64,000 nt of DNA from Anaerolineae bacterium (GCA_003327455.1 QOQU01000001.1:384337-448336); one strand, 5' to 3'. Numbered from the stretch's first letter, positions 29,438 through 37,552 are shown. Notes: generated from the letters alone by a model not told the origin. Program-made: numbers and translations.

Positions 29438-29683
29438 ACATACCTCCAGGAGACGAACGGGGGATTTTCCTGTCCAGCAGCCGGGGGTTTTGGGGACAGG
29501 GTCGGAGCGGCCAAAACAGGATAATTGGGGGTATTATAATCTAAATTGCTGGGCGTAGAGAGCGTCTATTTGTGGTTTTGTCTGCCCTGAATTCCCAAGC
29601 TATCGATCAAAAATTTTGCATTGAACTATGGGAAAAAGCCGAGAGTATGGGGATGCAAGATTAAACGAAAGGCAAACACCATC

Positions 29684-30781
29684 TTATTGTTGTTTTTTGG
29701 CTCGATCTGGGCCGGCTTTCTGCGCCTCGGGAAAAGAGAGCGATAATTGAACCGCTTTCTCTCCGCGAGAGGGCGCAGCTTTGGAGTTGTCCCCCTCGTC
29801 CAATACAGAAGACTTCCACCCTGCAACCCTCTGCTGAAACCATTCCTTGATCGATTTCCCGTCAAAAGGATATGGATGAGGCAGGTTAATTCCTCCCTGC
29901 TTGATCAGTTCCCGGTTGCCGGCGGGGGTTTGCGCGCCCCAATCAACGACAAAGAGTGGCACCCAGCGCTTTTTCAAGTTTTCCTTTGCCCCTGCCCATG
30001 TGCCGCCTTTGTTGAGATCACTCTGGATCACCACGGCAACATCCGCCAGAGCGTAAATGATGGCGTTGCGGTACATTGCCTTCCAGACTTGAAAACCTTT
30101 CTCCGGCAGGAAGGGCGTTGCCAGGCACATGCGTTTCTTCTCAATCGCCCGCCGGTATTCAACCGTTCGCATCACTTCCGTCAGGGGATGCGCCAGAACC
30201 CCAACGGTATATCCATCCACGCCTTCCAGCGCCGCTTTCATGCAGGTTTCATCCACCCCTTTGGCACCGCCGGAATACACCACCAACCCAGCCTGACCGC
30301 AAATCTCCCCCAGTTCGCGGGTTATTTGTAAGACCCGCTGATCGATTTGACGTGACCCAACCACCGCGATACCGGGTTGCCCCAACAGGGCTTTGTCGCC
30401 GGCGTAGAACAGAAAGGGGGGGGCTTGATTGCCCAGACGCTTCCTCAGCCGCTCTGGATAGTCATCGTCCACAAGGGTTACAACCTGAATCCCCCGGTTT
30501 CCCAAGCTTTCCAGGTGGAAGCTCAAAGTTCCACCGCTGCGCAGTAAGGAGTGAATTGCTCCCACTTTTTTCATAAGTGGATCACCCTCCAACAGTCCTT
30601 CGAGCTGTGGGTAATTGAGGCTTAACAGGTCTTCTGGTTCAAGCGAACGTTGTTTCAGTAGATGGGCAAAACTGTGCCATTCACCCGGCGATAAGACCTG
30701 ATTCTTTTCCTCTTCTTCACTTTTTGCCTGAAAAGGGCAACAGAGCATTAAAACTACTTTGGCGTTTTCCGAGAGTTGCAT
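29684..30781 (-). CDS. DprA-like (SMF/Rossmann) protein, partner of RecQ-PRTase
   Basis: A 365-residue protein with a DprA/SMF Rossmann core at about 120-295: PGIAVVGSRQIDQRVLQITR, LVVYSGGAKGVDETCMKAAL, then VWKAMYRNAIIYALADVAVV and NKGGTWAGAKENL. DprA loads RecA on single-stranded DNA in transformation. DprA-like folds also occur as regulators or antitoxins. The C-terminus is a variable hydrophilic tail rather than the usual DprA winged helix. The ATG at 30781 has AGGAGG nine bases upstream. The stop of the RecQ-PRTase gene overlaps this region, so translation is coupled. Confidence 0.85.
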   Translation of the reverse strand: MQLSENAKVVLMLCCPFQAKSEEEEKNQVLSPGEWHSFAHLLKQRSLEPEDLLSLNYPQLEGLLEGDPLMKKVGAIHSLLRSGGTLSFHLESLGNRGIQVVTLVDDDYPERLRKRLGNQAPPFLFYAGDKALLGQPGIAVVGSRQIDQRVLQITRELGEICGQAGLVVYSGGAKGVDETCMKAALEGVDGYTVGVLAHPLTEVMRTVEYRRAIEKKRMCLATPFLPEKGFQVWKAMYRNAIIYALADVAVVIQSDLNKGGTWAGAKENLKKRWVPLFVVDWGAQTPAGNRELIKQGGINLPHPYPFDGKSIKEWFQQRVAGWKSSVLDEGDNSKAAPSRGEKAVQLSLSFPEAQKAGPDRAKKQQ

Positions 30782-30786
30782 TTGTT

Positions 30787-32868
30787 TCATCCTCCTCGGG
30801 TTGAGGCGCTGGCAAGCGCAAAAGGATAGACTTTGCCACTTCCCGCTTTTCGCAACAGATATGCCGCAATGGTTAGCGTCCATCCAGAATCGCAGATATC
30901 ATCCACCAGGAGAACTGCTCCCTGCGGCAGGGTTTGGGAGTGATCGAATCCCAGCGATTCTAGCACATTGCGGGCTTGCATGGCGCTGTTTTGCATGGTT
31001 TTCTGGGCGGGGGCATCGCTTGTCTTGCGCAGCACCATCTTAAAAGGTAAGCCCAGGCGAGCGGCAAGGCGCTGGGCAAAATCCGGGACAAGCTGCGGAT
31101 GACGCAAGGAGGGAATCGCCGTGACCCAGGTGATCTTCTCTCGAATGCCCCAAGTCGTGGAGATAAACTCGGCTGCGGCGTTCACCAATTCGTCAGAATA
31201 TCTGCCATCTTGATATTTCCCCTGCTGGACTGCCTTTCCGAGTTTTCCTTCATTGTACATACTCAAACAATACCCCATCTCTGAGCGCATATCGTTCGGA
31301 ATTCGGCTTTGAGAATCCTTTATGACTCCAGCAGGAAACTGTTTGCGAGGCAGAATCTGGATAAGATAATTGCGCAGAAACTGCTGAGCTTCGTCCAACA
31401 ACTCTTCAGGCACTTGTGTGCTGAAACCTTTCTGGAGACAATTGACGCACCGCCCACAGGCGCTGGCGTGAGGGTCATCCAGGGCTTTCAGTAAAAATTC
31501 CATCAGACAAGCTGAATGCGACACATATTGCTTGATTTGCTCCACTTCCTGGCGTTTGATGTTTAAGACGCGCTCAATCCGCTCAAGGTCGGGTTGCCAT
31601 GGATTGACTGTTCTGGAGAAATGATTGTTTTCAGCTTTAACGACTGCACCTTCCAACTCTAAGAGCCGCAATGCCTGTTCGATGACTTTTTTGCTTGCAT
31701 TAACTTTCGATCCGAGCTGGTTAAGAGTCAACGAATCAACTTCTTCCAGAGCCGCTAAAATCGCCTGGAACACAGCTTGTTGGGGAAAGGCATTTTCGAT
31801 AAAGTAAGCATGAATGTCGTCTTCTTCTTCACCGCTGAGCAAAATGCCGTAGGCATCGCAACCGTCCCGTCCGGCACGCCCCACCTGCTGATAATACTCC
31901 ACAACCGAGCGGGGACGTTGATAATGGATGATAAAACGTACATCGGGTTTATCAAAACCCATCCCCAAAGCAATGGTCGCAACCAGAATTGAGACCTGGT
32001 TTTCAAAAAATTGATTCTCTAATTGCTCTCTCTGTTCTGTAGCCAGATCGGCATGATAGGCTTCAGCATTGAAGCCTTTAGTTTTCAACCATTTGGCTAC
32101 GCGCTCGGCATCGCGGACAGTCTGACAATAGACGATTCCGCTTCCCCGGCTTGTTAAGGAACGCAGATTTTTCGCCAGCCAGGCGAGGCGGTGAGCTGGA
32201 TCGGGGATGGACAAAGTCTGGAGCTTTAGCGAAGAGCGCATCAAGGGGCCGCGATAGATTTTGAGTCCAGAACCCAATTGATTTTGGACATCTTCCACGA
32301 CGCGCTGGTTGGCTGTGGCAGTTGTTCCCAGCACCGGCACGTTTTTCGGGAGTAGATTGACGATGCGCACAATGCGCAAATAATCTGGACGAAAATCGTG
32401 CCCCCAATCGGAAATACAATGGACTTCGTCCACCACAAGCATCCCAATCGAATTATGAAAAAGGGGCAGAGTTTGACTTAAGAAATGCCGGTTGTTCAGA
32501 CGTTCTGGGGAAATCAAAAGGATATCCAGTGCGTCCTTTTGTAGACAGATTTCGACGTTTTCCCATTCATGTTCATTTTCCGAATTGATGGTTGCAGCGC
32601 GGATGCCAATTCTCTCTGCCATCTGAATTTGATTGCGCATCAAGGATAACAGGGGACTGATCAACAAAGTTGGCCCATAACCCTGCTGGCGCAATAATTT
32701 GGTTGCTAAGAAGTAAACGATGCTCTTTCCCCAGCCGGTTGGTTGGACAAGGAGTATACGTTGTTTCTCCCGCACAAGCTGATCGATCACTTCCCATTGA
32801 TGCGGGCGAAAGGAGGCGTTGGCGCCCAACATCTGGCGCAACAACTTTTCGGCATAGGCTTTGTCCAT
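30787..32868 (-). CDS. RecQ-family helicase fused to a phosphoribosyltransferase domain
   Basis: A 693-residue fusion. The RecQ helicase core has Walker A QPTGWGKS (42-49), LLISPLLSLMRNQ, DEVHC (147-151) and the motif VI region YYQQVGRAGRDG. The RecQ zinc domain follows near 450-475 (ACGRCVNC). The last about 150 residues form a type I PRTase domain: WVTAIPSLRHPQLVPDFAQR and the PRPP loop AVLLVDDICDSGWT (about 651-664). ComFC also has such a fold. Coupling to a DprA-like gene recalls both competence genes (ComFA/ComFC/DprA) and the ShosTA pair (PRTase toxin, DprA-like antitoxin). The RNase D-like HRDC domain of classic RecQ is absent. Confidence 0.88.
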   Translation of the reverse strand: MDKAYAEKLLRQMLGANASFRPHQWEVIDQLVREKQRILLVQPTGWGKSIVYFLATKLLRQQGYGPTLLISPLLSLMRNQIQMAERIGIRAATINSENEHEWENVEICLQKDALDILLISPERLNNRHFLSQTLPLFHNSIGMLVVDEVHCISDWGHDFRPDYLRIVRIVNLLPKNVPVLGTTATANQRVVEDVQNQLGSGLKIYRGPLMRSSLKLQTLSIPDPAHRLAWLAKNLRSLTSRGSGIVYCQTVRDAERVAKWLKTKGFNAEAYHADLATEQREQLENQFFENQVSILVATIALGMGFDKPDVRFIIHYQRPRSVVEYYQQVGRAGRDGCDAYGILLSGEEEDDIHAYFIENAFPQQAVFQAILAALEEVDSLTLNQLGSKVNASKKVIEQALRLLELEGAVVKAENNHFSRTVNPWQPDLERIERVLNIKRQEVEQIKQYVSHSACLMEFLLKALDDPHASACGRCVNCLQKGFSTQVPEELLDEAQQFLRNYLIQILPRKQFPAGVIKDSQSRIPNDMRSEMGYCLSMYNEGKLGKAVQQGKYQDGRYSDELVNAAAEFISTTWGIREKITWVTAIPSLRHPQLVPDFAQRLAARLGLPFKMVLRKTSDAPAQKTMQNSAMQARNVLESLGFDHSQTLPQGAVLLVDDICDSGWTLTIAAYLLRKAGSGKVYPFALASASTRGG

Positions 32869-32924
32869 TTGCGAGGCTCCCTCTTGGTATAGGCATTGAT
32901 TCCCCTCTCATGCATTGCGGGGCA

Positions 32925-32949
32925 GTGAACAAATTCACCCGGGATTATA
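32925..32949 (-). promoter_or_regulatory. candidate promoter and palindrome upstream of the RecQ-PRTase gene
   Basis: A minus-strand TATAAT lies at 32949-32944, with no good -35. Just downstream, over the likely transcription start, is the palindrome GTGAACAAATTCAC (32925-32938; arms GTGAA and TTCAC). This is where an autoregulator would be expected to bind. Confidence 0.4.
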
Positions 32950-33003
32950 CTCGCAATCGAGAGCTTTCACACAAAGAAGATATATCTCCAGTGCAATTGG
33001 GTT

Positions 33004-33036
33004 AAAAAATCGCTGCCTGATCAGGAAGGCAGCGAT
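33004..33036 (-). terminator. intrinsic terminator of the PadR/ORP-like operon
   Basis: On the minus strand, ATCGCTGCC pairs with GGCAGCGAT around a ten-base loop and is followed directly by a T-run at 33009-33004. It lies about 70 bases after the stop of the last NifX-like gene and closes the operon that begins at the PadR promoter. Confidence 0.85.
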
Positions 33037-33103
33037 CAGAGAGCAGCCGACGGGAAATTTACAGAGGGCAATGCCAAACGAACCGGTGATTAGATCATTG
33101 CAC

Positions 33104-33475
33104 TTAACCATGCCCATGCGCCACGCTGTCATGACACGGCGCGGCTTCTTTCAAATTGCCACCAAAATAATTTTCCAAAGCCTGCCGCACCGTCCCGCTG
33201 GCACCTGTAGCGGCTTTGATGCCGTACTGCTCGAAAAACTCGATGGCGCGCCCACCCATGCCACCGCTCAGAATCACGTTGGCTTGTTGGGTGTGTATGA
33301 AGGCGGGAATTTGCCCCGGCTGGTGGTTTTCGGCAAAAGGATTGACCACAGCCTGAATAGCCTTGATCGTGTTGTTATCCACATCTACCAGGATAAAGTA
33401 CGGCGCATGACCGAAGTGTTGTGCCACCACACTGTCTAGTCCATGGTTGTTTTCTGCGGTGACTGCAATTCTCAT
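33104..33475 (-). CDS. NifX/NifB-family cluster-binding protein (ORP-like)
   Basis: A 123-residue member of the dinitrogenase iron-molybdenum cofactor-binding family: MRIAVTAENNHGLDSVVAQH, GHAPYFILVDVD and a core AFIHTQQANVILSGGMGGRA. A His-rich tail (HDSVAHGHG) is visible. Outside nitrogen fixers, such proteins include the orange protein ORP, which carries a Mo-Cu sulfide cluster. This is the last gene of the operon, one base after the MIP18-type gene, and is a paralogue of the protein at 35568-35945. Confidence 0.87.
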   Translation of the reverse strand: MRIAVTAENNHGLDSVVAQHFGHAPYFILVDVDNNTIKAIQAVVNPFAENHQPGQIPAFIHTQQANVILSGGMGGRAIEFFEQYGIKAATGASGTVRQALENYFGGNLKEAAPCHDSVAHGHG

Positions 33476-33476
33476 C

Positions 33477-33773
33477 TCAAATCTCCTCGTTGATTAGTTT
33501 TTCAAGTTCTTTTGCCATCAAATAGTCTTCGACGGCGATTTCTTGCCCTGTCACGCCGGGCACTTCTGCCACGGCGCGCTTGATATTTAACGCTAACATT
33601 ACGGCAATGGGACAGACGAACGATGAAGGTCGAAAGGTGTAGCGCACTTTGCCGCACGCGTCGACGCTCAAATTGTCTACCAGGCGCATCCGCACCACAT
33701 CGGCGTTGGTTTCGGGGTCAATGACGGTTTTCAGTCGTTCCAGAATTGCTTCTTCCAAAGACATTCCGTTCAT
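33477..33773 (-). CDS. MIP18/DUF59-family iron-sulfur assembly protein
   Basis: A protein of about 98 residues with the MIP18 (DUF59) fold used in iron-sulfur cluster maturation: ILERLKTVIDPETNADVVRM, then TFRPSSFVCPIAVMLALNIK with the conserved Cys. The ATG at 33773 overlaps the stop of the upstream ATPase (ATGA). A second ATG at 33764 (MSLEEAI) has a better-spaced AAGGA and may be the true start. It probably helps assemble or load the clusters of its operon partners. Confidence 0.83.
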   Translation of the reverse strand: MNGMSLEEAILERLKTVIDPETNADVVRMRLVDNLSVDACGKVRYTFRPSSFVCPIAVMLALNIKRAVAEVPGVTGQEIAVEDYLMAKELEKLINEEI

Positions 33774-34687
33774 TCCTTTTGTGCCAGGGCCTGGAGAACG
33801 CGCTCCCACACCTGGCGGATGGCGACGCTGACGGGAGCTTCTGGTTGGAAGGCTGTCACGGCCTCGCCTGCGACCATGGCGGTTGTTACCGTCACATCGA
33901 ACGGAATCCTGCCGATGGTTTCGATGCCCTGCTCCCTGCAGAACGATTCGATCTCCTCTGTCCCGGCGGGGTATACATCCGCCTTATTGATGCATACATG
34001 CGCTTGCACGCCAAAGTGCTGCACGGTCTGCAAAATGCGGCGCATATCGTGGACGCCGGAAATGGTCGGCTCAGCCACGATCAGGGCAAGGTCCGCGCCG
34101 GATACCGCCGAGATGACGGGACAGCCAATGCCCGGCGGTCCATCCACGATGACGAGCTCGCGACCCTCATCCAGGGCTTGCAGGCGGGCACGCTGTTTGA
34201 CGAGGGTCACCAACTTGCCCGAATTTTCCTGCCCGGGAAACAGGTGGGCGTGATAGAGCGGCCCATAGCGGCTCTCGGAAAAATAGAACTTTCCCGCGAT
34301 TTGCTCGCGCATGGAAATACTCTGCGTCGGGCATTGATAGACACAGGCTGCGCAGCCATCACAGGCGATGGGGTCCACCCGATAGCTCTCGCCCCCTCTT
34401 TCCAGGAGAGAGGAGGGAAGGATGGCGTCGAAACGACACACCCTCTCACAATCGCCGCACGCAGCGCAGGTATCCTGGTTAATGAACGCCACCTTACCAC
34501 CCTTGAAATCCTGCACCTCTACCAATTGCGGCTGGAGAACCAGTTCCAGGTTGGCTGCATCCACATCCGCATCCGCCAGGATGACTTTACCCGCCAATCC
34601 ATTTTGGGAAGCGAGATGGGCAAATGCCGCGGTGATGCTGGTCTTGCCCGTGCCGCCTTTACCGCTGAGAATGACGAGTTGTTTCAT
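33770..34687 (-). CDS. MinD/Mrp-like ATPase with inserted 2x[4Fe-4S] ferredoxin domain (1)
   Basis: A 305-residue P-loop ATPase of the MinD superfamily. The deviant Walker A is ILSGKGGTGKTSITAAFAHL. An inserted ferredoxin domain holds CAACGDCERVCRFDAI (about 73-88) and CDGCAACVYQCPTQSI (about 108-123), enough for two 4Fe-4S clusters. The later VIVDGPPGIGCPV is the Walker B and switch region. It overlaps its paralogue by four bases. Pairs like this occur with NifX-like proteins in the ORP operons of Desulfovibrio, where they are linked to cell division. The Met-Lys-Gln start is the usual one. Confidence 0.9.
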   Translation of the reverse strand: MKQLVILSGKGGTGKTSITAAFAHLASQNGLAGKVILADADVDAANLELVLQPQLVEVQDFKGGKVAFINQDTCAACGDCERVCRFDAILPSSLLERGGESYRVDPIACDGCAACVYQCPTQSISMREQIAGKFYFSESRYGPLYHAHLFPGQENSGKLVTLVKQRARLQALDEGRELVIVDGPPGIGCPVISAVSGADLALIVAEPTISGVHDMRRILQTVQHFGVQAHVCINKADVYPAGTEEIESFCREQGIETIGRIPFDVTVTTAMVAGEAVTAFQPEAPVSVAIRQVWERVLQALAQKE

Positions 34688-35568
34688 GCCGTTACCCTGG
34701 TGGCGATGGTTTCCAGCAAGGCGCGAAAGCTGGCTCGAAACTCGGGCGCGGCCTCCACCAGGGTCTTGCCGCTGGCGATGGCTTCGGCAAAGCGCCGCTC
34801 CATTGGGATGCGCATCAGAATGGGCAATTCATTTTCGGCGCAATACTTCTCCACCGCGTCGTCGCCGATCCCGTCGCGGTTGAGGATCACGCCCGCCGGG
34901 ATGCCCAATTCGCGGCAAATCTTCACGACCTGTTTCAAGTCGTGCAAACCAAAAGGTGTTGGTTCGGTGACGAGGATGGCAAAGTCTGCGCCGCGCAGGG
35001 TCTCAACCACGGGGCAGGAGGCGCCGGGCGGGGCATCGCGGATTTCAAGCTGGAACTGCTCGAGTTGAAGATGCGCTGCTGCTGGATTGGCATCTGACTG
35101 CCATTTCTTCAACTCGCGGATGATCGGTACGGCCATCGGCTCACCGACATTCATCACGCCCTGGGCAAAGGCTATCCCGCTGGAGGTCAGCCCGCTTTCC
35201 AGCACGCCCATCCCATCCAGTTGCTCGTGAATGGCTTTTTCTGGGCAGTTCAACCTGCAACTGCCGCAGCCATGACAGAGTTCAGGGAAGATCAGCGTCT
35301 TTTTGCCGATGACGGCGATGGCGTGAAACTGGCAGACCTCCGCGCAACGTCCGCAATGGGTGCAAAGCATTTCGTCCACTACCGGTAGCAGAATGCCGAC
35401 CTCTTTGCGTTGATTGAATTCGGGATGCAGAAAGAGGGCGGCGTTTGGCGCTTCCACGTCGCAATCGAGGAGGCGCACTGCCTCCTGCTCAGCAGCAACC
35501 AGCGCCAGACTGGTCGCAATGGTGGTTTTGCCCGTCCCACCCTTGCCGCTGGCAACGACAATCCGCAT
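34684..35568 (-). CDS. MinD/Mrp-like ATPase with inserted 2x[4Fe-4S] ferredoxin domain (2)
   Basis: The 294-residue paralogue of the ATPase at 33770-34687. Walker A is VASGKGGTGKTTIATSLALV. The ferredoxin insert has CTHCGRCAEVCQFHAI and CHGCGSCRLNCPEKAI. The Walker B region is EIRDAPPGASCPVVETL. It overlaps both neighbours by one to four bases, so the two ATPases are probably made in equal amounts and may form a heterodimer. Substrate and partner are inferred from operon context only. Confidence 0.9.
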   Translation of the reverse strand: MRIVVASGKGGTGKTTIATSLALVAAEQEAVRLLDCDVEAPNAALFLHPEFNQRKEVGILLPVVDEMLCTHCGRCAEVCQFHAIAVIGKKTLIFPELCHGCGSCRLNCPEKAIHEQLDGMGVLESGLTSSGIAFAQGVMNVGEPMAVPIIRELKKWQSDANPAAAHLQLEQFQLEIRDAPPGASCPVVETLRGADFAILVTEPTPFGLHDLKQVVKICRELGIPAGVILNRDGIGDDAVEKYCAENELPILMRIPMERRFAEAIASGKTLVEAAPEFRASFRALLETIATRVTA

Positions 35569-35945
35569 CAGCGACCACCTCCGTGCTGACCCGGGCGGGT
35601 GGCGGCTTCGGGTTTACTCAGCTTTCCGGCTTTGAATAGTGCCAGTACATCCGCAGCGGTCAGGGATTCGCTGGCAGGAGCAAGATACAGTTCGATGCCA
35701 GCGGAGGAGAGAGTCTCAAAGGCGTTGGGTCCGTAAGCCCCGCTAACCACCGCCTGCGCGCCCAATTTGGCGATGAATTGCGCCGCCTGTACGCCTGCTC
35801 CGCCCGTAGCGGACAGGGCAGGATTCGCGTGAACAGTCCATTCGCCTGTTTCACTATCCACCAGGCAAAAGGCAACGGCGCGCCCAAAGCGCGGGTCAAA
35901 GGGGGCATCCAGTCTGTTTCCACTGATTGAGATAGCCAGTTTCAT
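35568..35945 (-). CDS. NifX/NifB-family cluster-binding protein (ORP-like), second copy
   Basis: A 125-residue NifX-family protein: MKLAISISGNRLDAPFDPRF, GRAVAFCLVDSETGEW, and QFIAKLGAQAVVSGAYGPNA. A Gly/His-rich tail (GQHGGGR) ends the protein. It shares the fold of the copy at 33104-33475 but little detailed sequence, so the two likely have different roles. Its stop overlaps the start of the downstream ATPase by one base. Confidence 0.87.
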   Translation of the reverse strand: MKLAISISGNRLDAPFDPRFGRAVAFCLVDSETGEWTVHANPALSATGGAGVQAAQFIAKLGAQAVVSGAYGPNAFETLSSAGIELYLAPASESLTAADVLALFKAGKLSKPEAATRPGQHGGGR

Positions 35946-35949
35946 AAGT

Positions 35950-36189
35950 CTACTCTCGAATCATTCTTGTGCCGCATTGCGGGCAAACCATGTCTATGCA
36001 ACGCTGTCCTGCAATGTGTGGCTGCTTATATCCGCATTTCGGGCAGACGCAATTGCCTCCCGGTCCAGAACCGGGCCGATTACCACCGCCTCTGCCCATC
36101 CCCTGCCCGCTACCTCGTCCCAAACCCTGTCCGCCTCCTCCACCGCGTCTTCCGCCTTGACCGCAGCCTTGAAGCAATCGTTTATTCAT
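35950..36189 (-). CDS. small Gly/Arg-rich protein with zinc-ribbon-like Cys pairs
   Basis: A 79-residue protein. The first about 45 residues are almost only Gly, Arg, Gln and Ser. The last 30 have CVCPKCG and VCPQCG, two CxxC pairs like a zinc ribbon. Similar small proteins occur beside NifX-like genes in anaerobes, without assigned function. It ends four bases before the NifX-like gene. Coding is supported by the operon position and the Cys pattern. Confidence 0.72.
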   Translation of the reverse strand: MNKRLLQGCGQGGRRGGGGGQGLGRGSGQGMGRGGGNRPGSGPGGNCVCPKCGYKQPHIAGQRCIDMVCPQCGTRMIRE

Positions 36190-36254
36190 GGAAAACTTCC
36201 TTTCTTGAGATCGCTTTAAAAGAAACGACCTCTGATGAATAGAGAACAGCAGAA

Positions 36255-36536
36255 CTATTTTTCAAGTTCTTCGATCCGCTTGTTGATGCTGTCGAGTTGT
36301 CCCTTCAGCCATTCCGATTGGTTTTTAAGGGCTTGCAGCATCTCTTCCTTTGTGGGCGGATTCCAGGCCTGGTAATTCCGCCAGCCAAAGCCGCCTTTAC
36401 AGCCGTGCCGCCATCCCATTCCCAAACCCCAGCCAGGATTTGTAAATCCCGGCACAGAGTAACCGGCACAGGTTCCCATTCTGCGCCCGGTTAGAGGGCC
36501 AACGCCTATCGGACCTGTACGATCACCGCGTGGCAT
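36255..36536 (-). CDS. DUF5320 family protein
   Basis: A 93-residue protein with the DUF5320 opening MPRGDRTGPIGVGPLTGRRM and TCAGYSVPGF. A Gly/Trp-rich middle is followed by a C-terminal coiled coil (about 62-93: EEMLQALKNQSEWLKGQLDS). Family members are regularly found beside NifX-like and MinD-like genes. Function is unknown. Confidence 0.85.
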   Translation of the reverse strand: MPRGDRTGPIGVGPLTGRRMGTCAGYSVPGFTNPGWGLGMGWRHGCKGGFGWRNYQAWNPPTKEEMLQALKNQSEWLKGQLDSINKRIEELEK

Positions 36537-36563
36537 GACATTTACCTCCTTTCTTTGAAGAAT

Positions 36564-37112
36564 TTATACCCATTTTCCTTTACCAGCCTCCCTGCCGCGG
36601 ACTTGTCTGCGCTGCCTGTGACCATAACCACCTCGGCGAAGATGATGAGGCGCTCGCAGACTTTTTTGCGCCACCAGAGAGGGTAAAGACTTCACCTGAG
36701 ACTGTAGCGGTGGAGGGGCTTTTTGTCGTCGTTCCAGAGAGTCCACCAGCGTGTCAACGAAGCGGGGAAAAACCTCCCGAGCGGCAAAAGCCAACACTGC
36801 GTTTAGCCAGGACTTTTTCTCAAAAGGCAGCGGCTCAGCCACAATGCCCCTGGATTGCTCGACAGGTTGGATAGAAAGCGGCTGTGCTGTCAATGCAGGC
36901 GCATCGCTGGAGGTTTGCTGGACTGCCGCTTTCGGCACTTCGGTGGCAACAATTGCTCCTTGCGGACAGCTCTCCATGCAGGCCTCGCAACCGATGCAAA
37001 GTGTCCCTTCAATCACAGCGCGCCCACCTTCGAGGCGGATGGCATTGGATGGGCAGACTGAAAGGCAATTGCCGCAACCGCTGCAGAGTTCTCGATTCAC
37101 TTGTATTGTCAT
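36564..37112 (-). CDS. 2x[4Fe-4S] ferredoxin with long basic C-terminus
   Basis: A 182-residue iron-sulfur protein. The N-terminal 60 residues form a bacterial ferredoxin with CSGCGNCLSVCPSNAI and CIGCEACMESCPQGAI. A linker rich in Pro, Ala and Gln follows, then an amphipathic segment (WLNAVLAFAAREVFPRFVDT) and a strongly basic Arg/Gly tail. It is the second gene of the operon, 19 bases after padR, and may donate electrons to the ATPases or the NifX-like proteins. Confidence 0.85.
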   Translation of the reverse strand: MTIQVNRELCSGCGNCLSVCPSNAIRLEGGRAVIEGTLCIGCEACMESCPQGAIVATEVPKAAVQQTSSDAPALTAQPLSIQPVEQSRGIVAEPLPFEKKSWLNAVLAFAAREVFPRFVDTLVDSLERRQKAPPPLQSQVKSLPSLVAQKSLRAPHHLRRGGYGHRQRRQVRGREAGKGKWV

Positions 37113-37131
37113 CGTTTGCCTTCCTGACCGT

Positions 37132-37503
37132 TCAAGTGCCTTTCTTCATAGCGTCATAAGCCGCTTCCAGGGCTTCGATTTGCTTGCGCTGCTGGCGCAG
37201 GGCTTCAGTCCAGTCGGAGAGGGTTGCTTCGCCCTGTGGGGTGATGGTGTAAATGCGCCGCTGTGGGCCAAGGCTTTCCTCACTCCATGAACTGACCACC
37301 AGCCCCGCCGCTTCCAGTTCGCGCAGGGCGCGGTAGAGGATGCTAATGTCCATCAGGCTGGTGTCGAAGCCAAACTCTTGCAAGCCATCCATCAGACTGT
37401 AGCCGTAACCCGCTTCACGATGCAGCAGCACCAACAGGCACGATTCCAGGAAAAACATCTTGCGCCGGCCACCGCGGCCTGCAAAACCTCGTCCAGCGGG
37501 CAT
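37132..37503 (-). CDS. PadR-family transcriptional regulator
   Basis: A 123-residue PadR regulator. The winged helix spans about 17-95 (FFLESCLLVLLHREAGYGYS, ISILYRALRELEAAGLV, RRIYTITPQGEATL), with a C-terminal helix for dimerisation. Gly/Arg-rich residues precede the domain. The first gene of the operon, it lies 17 bases downstream of a palindrome overlapping its own promoter, so it probably represses the operon until a ligand or redox cue arrives. Confidence 0.88.
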   Translation of the reverse strand: MPAGRGFAGRGGRRKMFFLESCLLVLLHREAGYGYSLMDGLQEFGFDTSLMDISILYRALRELEAAGLVVSSWSEESLGPQRRIYTITPQGEATLSDWTEALRQQRKQIEALEAAYDAMKKGT

Positions 37504-37519
37504 GAGCCTTCTCTTATGT

Positions 37520-37552
37520 CTATAGTATAACCAACTATAGACTTTATGTCAA
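37520..37552 (-). promoter_or_regulatory. promoter and PadR-type operator of the ORP-like operon
   Basis: On the minus strand TTGACA (37552-37547) is spaced 17 bases from TATACT (37529-37524). A perfect palindrome, CTATAGT-N7-ACTATAG (37520-37540), covers the -10 box and half the spacer. PadR proteins bind such AT-rich dyads, so this is the likely autoregulatory site. Confidence 0.8.

Noticed and set aside
29626-29865. Small minus-strand frame overlapping the 3' end of the DprA-like gene.
   Set aside because: Out-of-frame overlap with a real gene on the same strand and a non-protein-like composition.
33746-35068. 440-codon plus-strand frame opposite the MinD-like ATPases.
   Set aside because: The minus strand carries unmistakable Walker and ferredoxin motifs; the plus product has no family features.
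35950-36189. Possibility that the Gly/Arg-rich frame is a non-coding repeat.
   Set aside because: It ends in two CxxC pairs, sits with operon spacing among related genes, and starts with a normal ATG, so it is kept as a gene.
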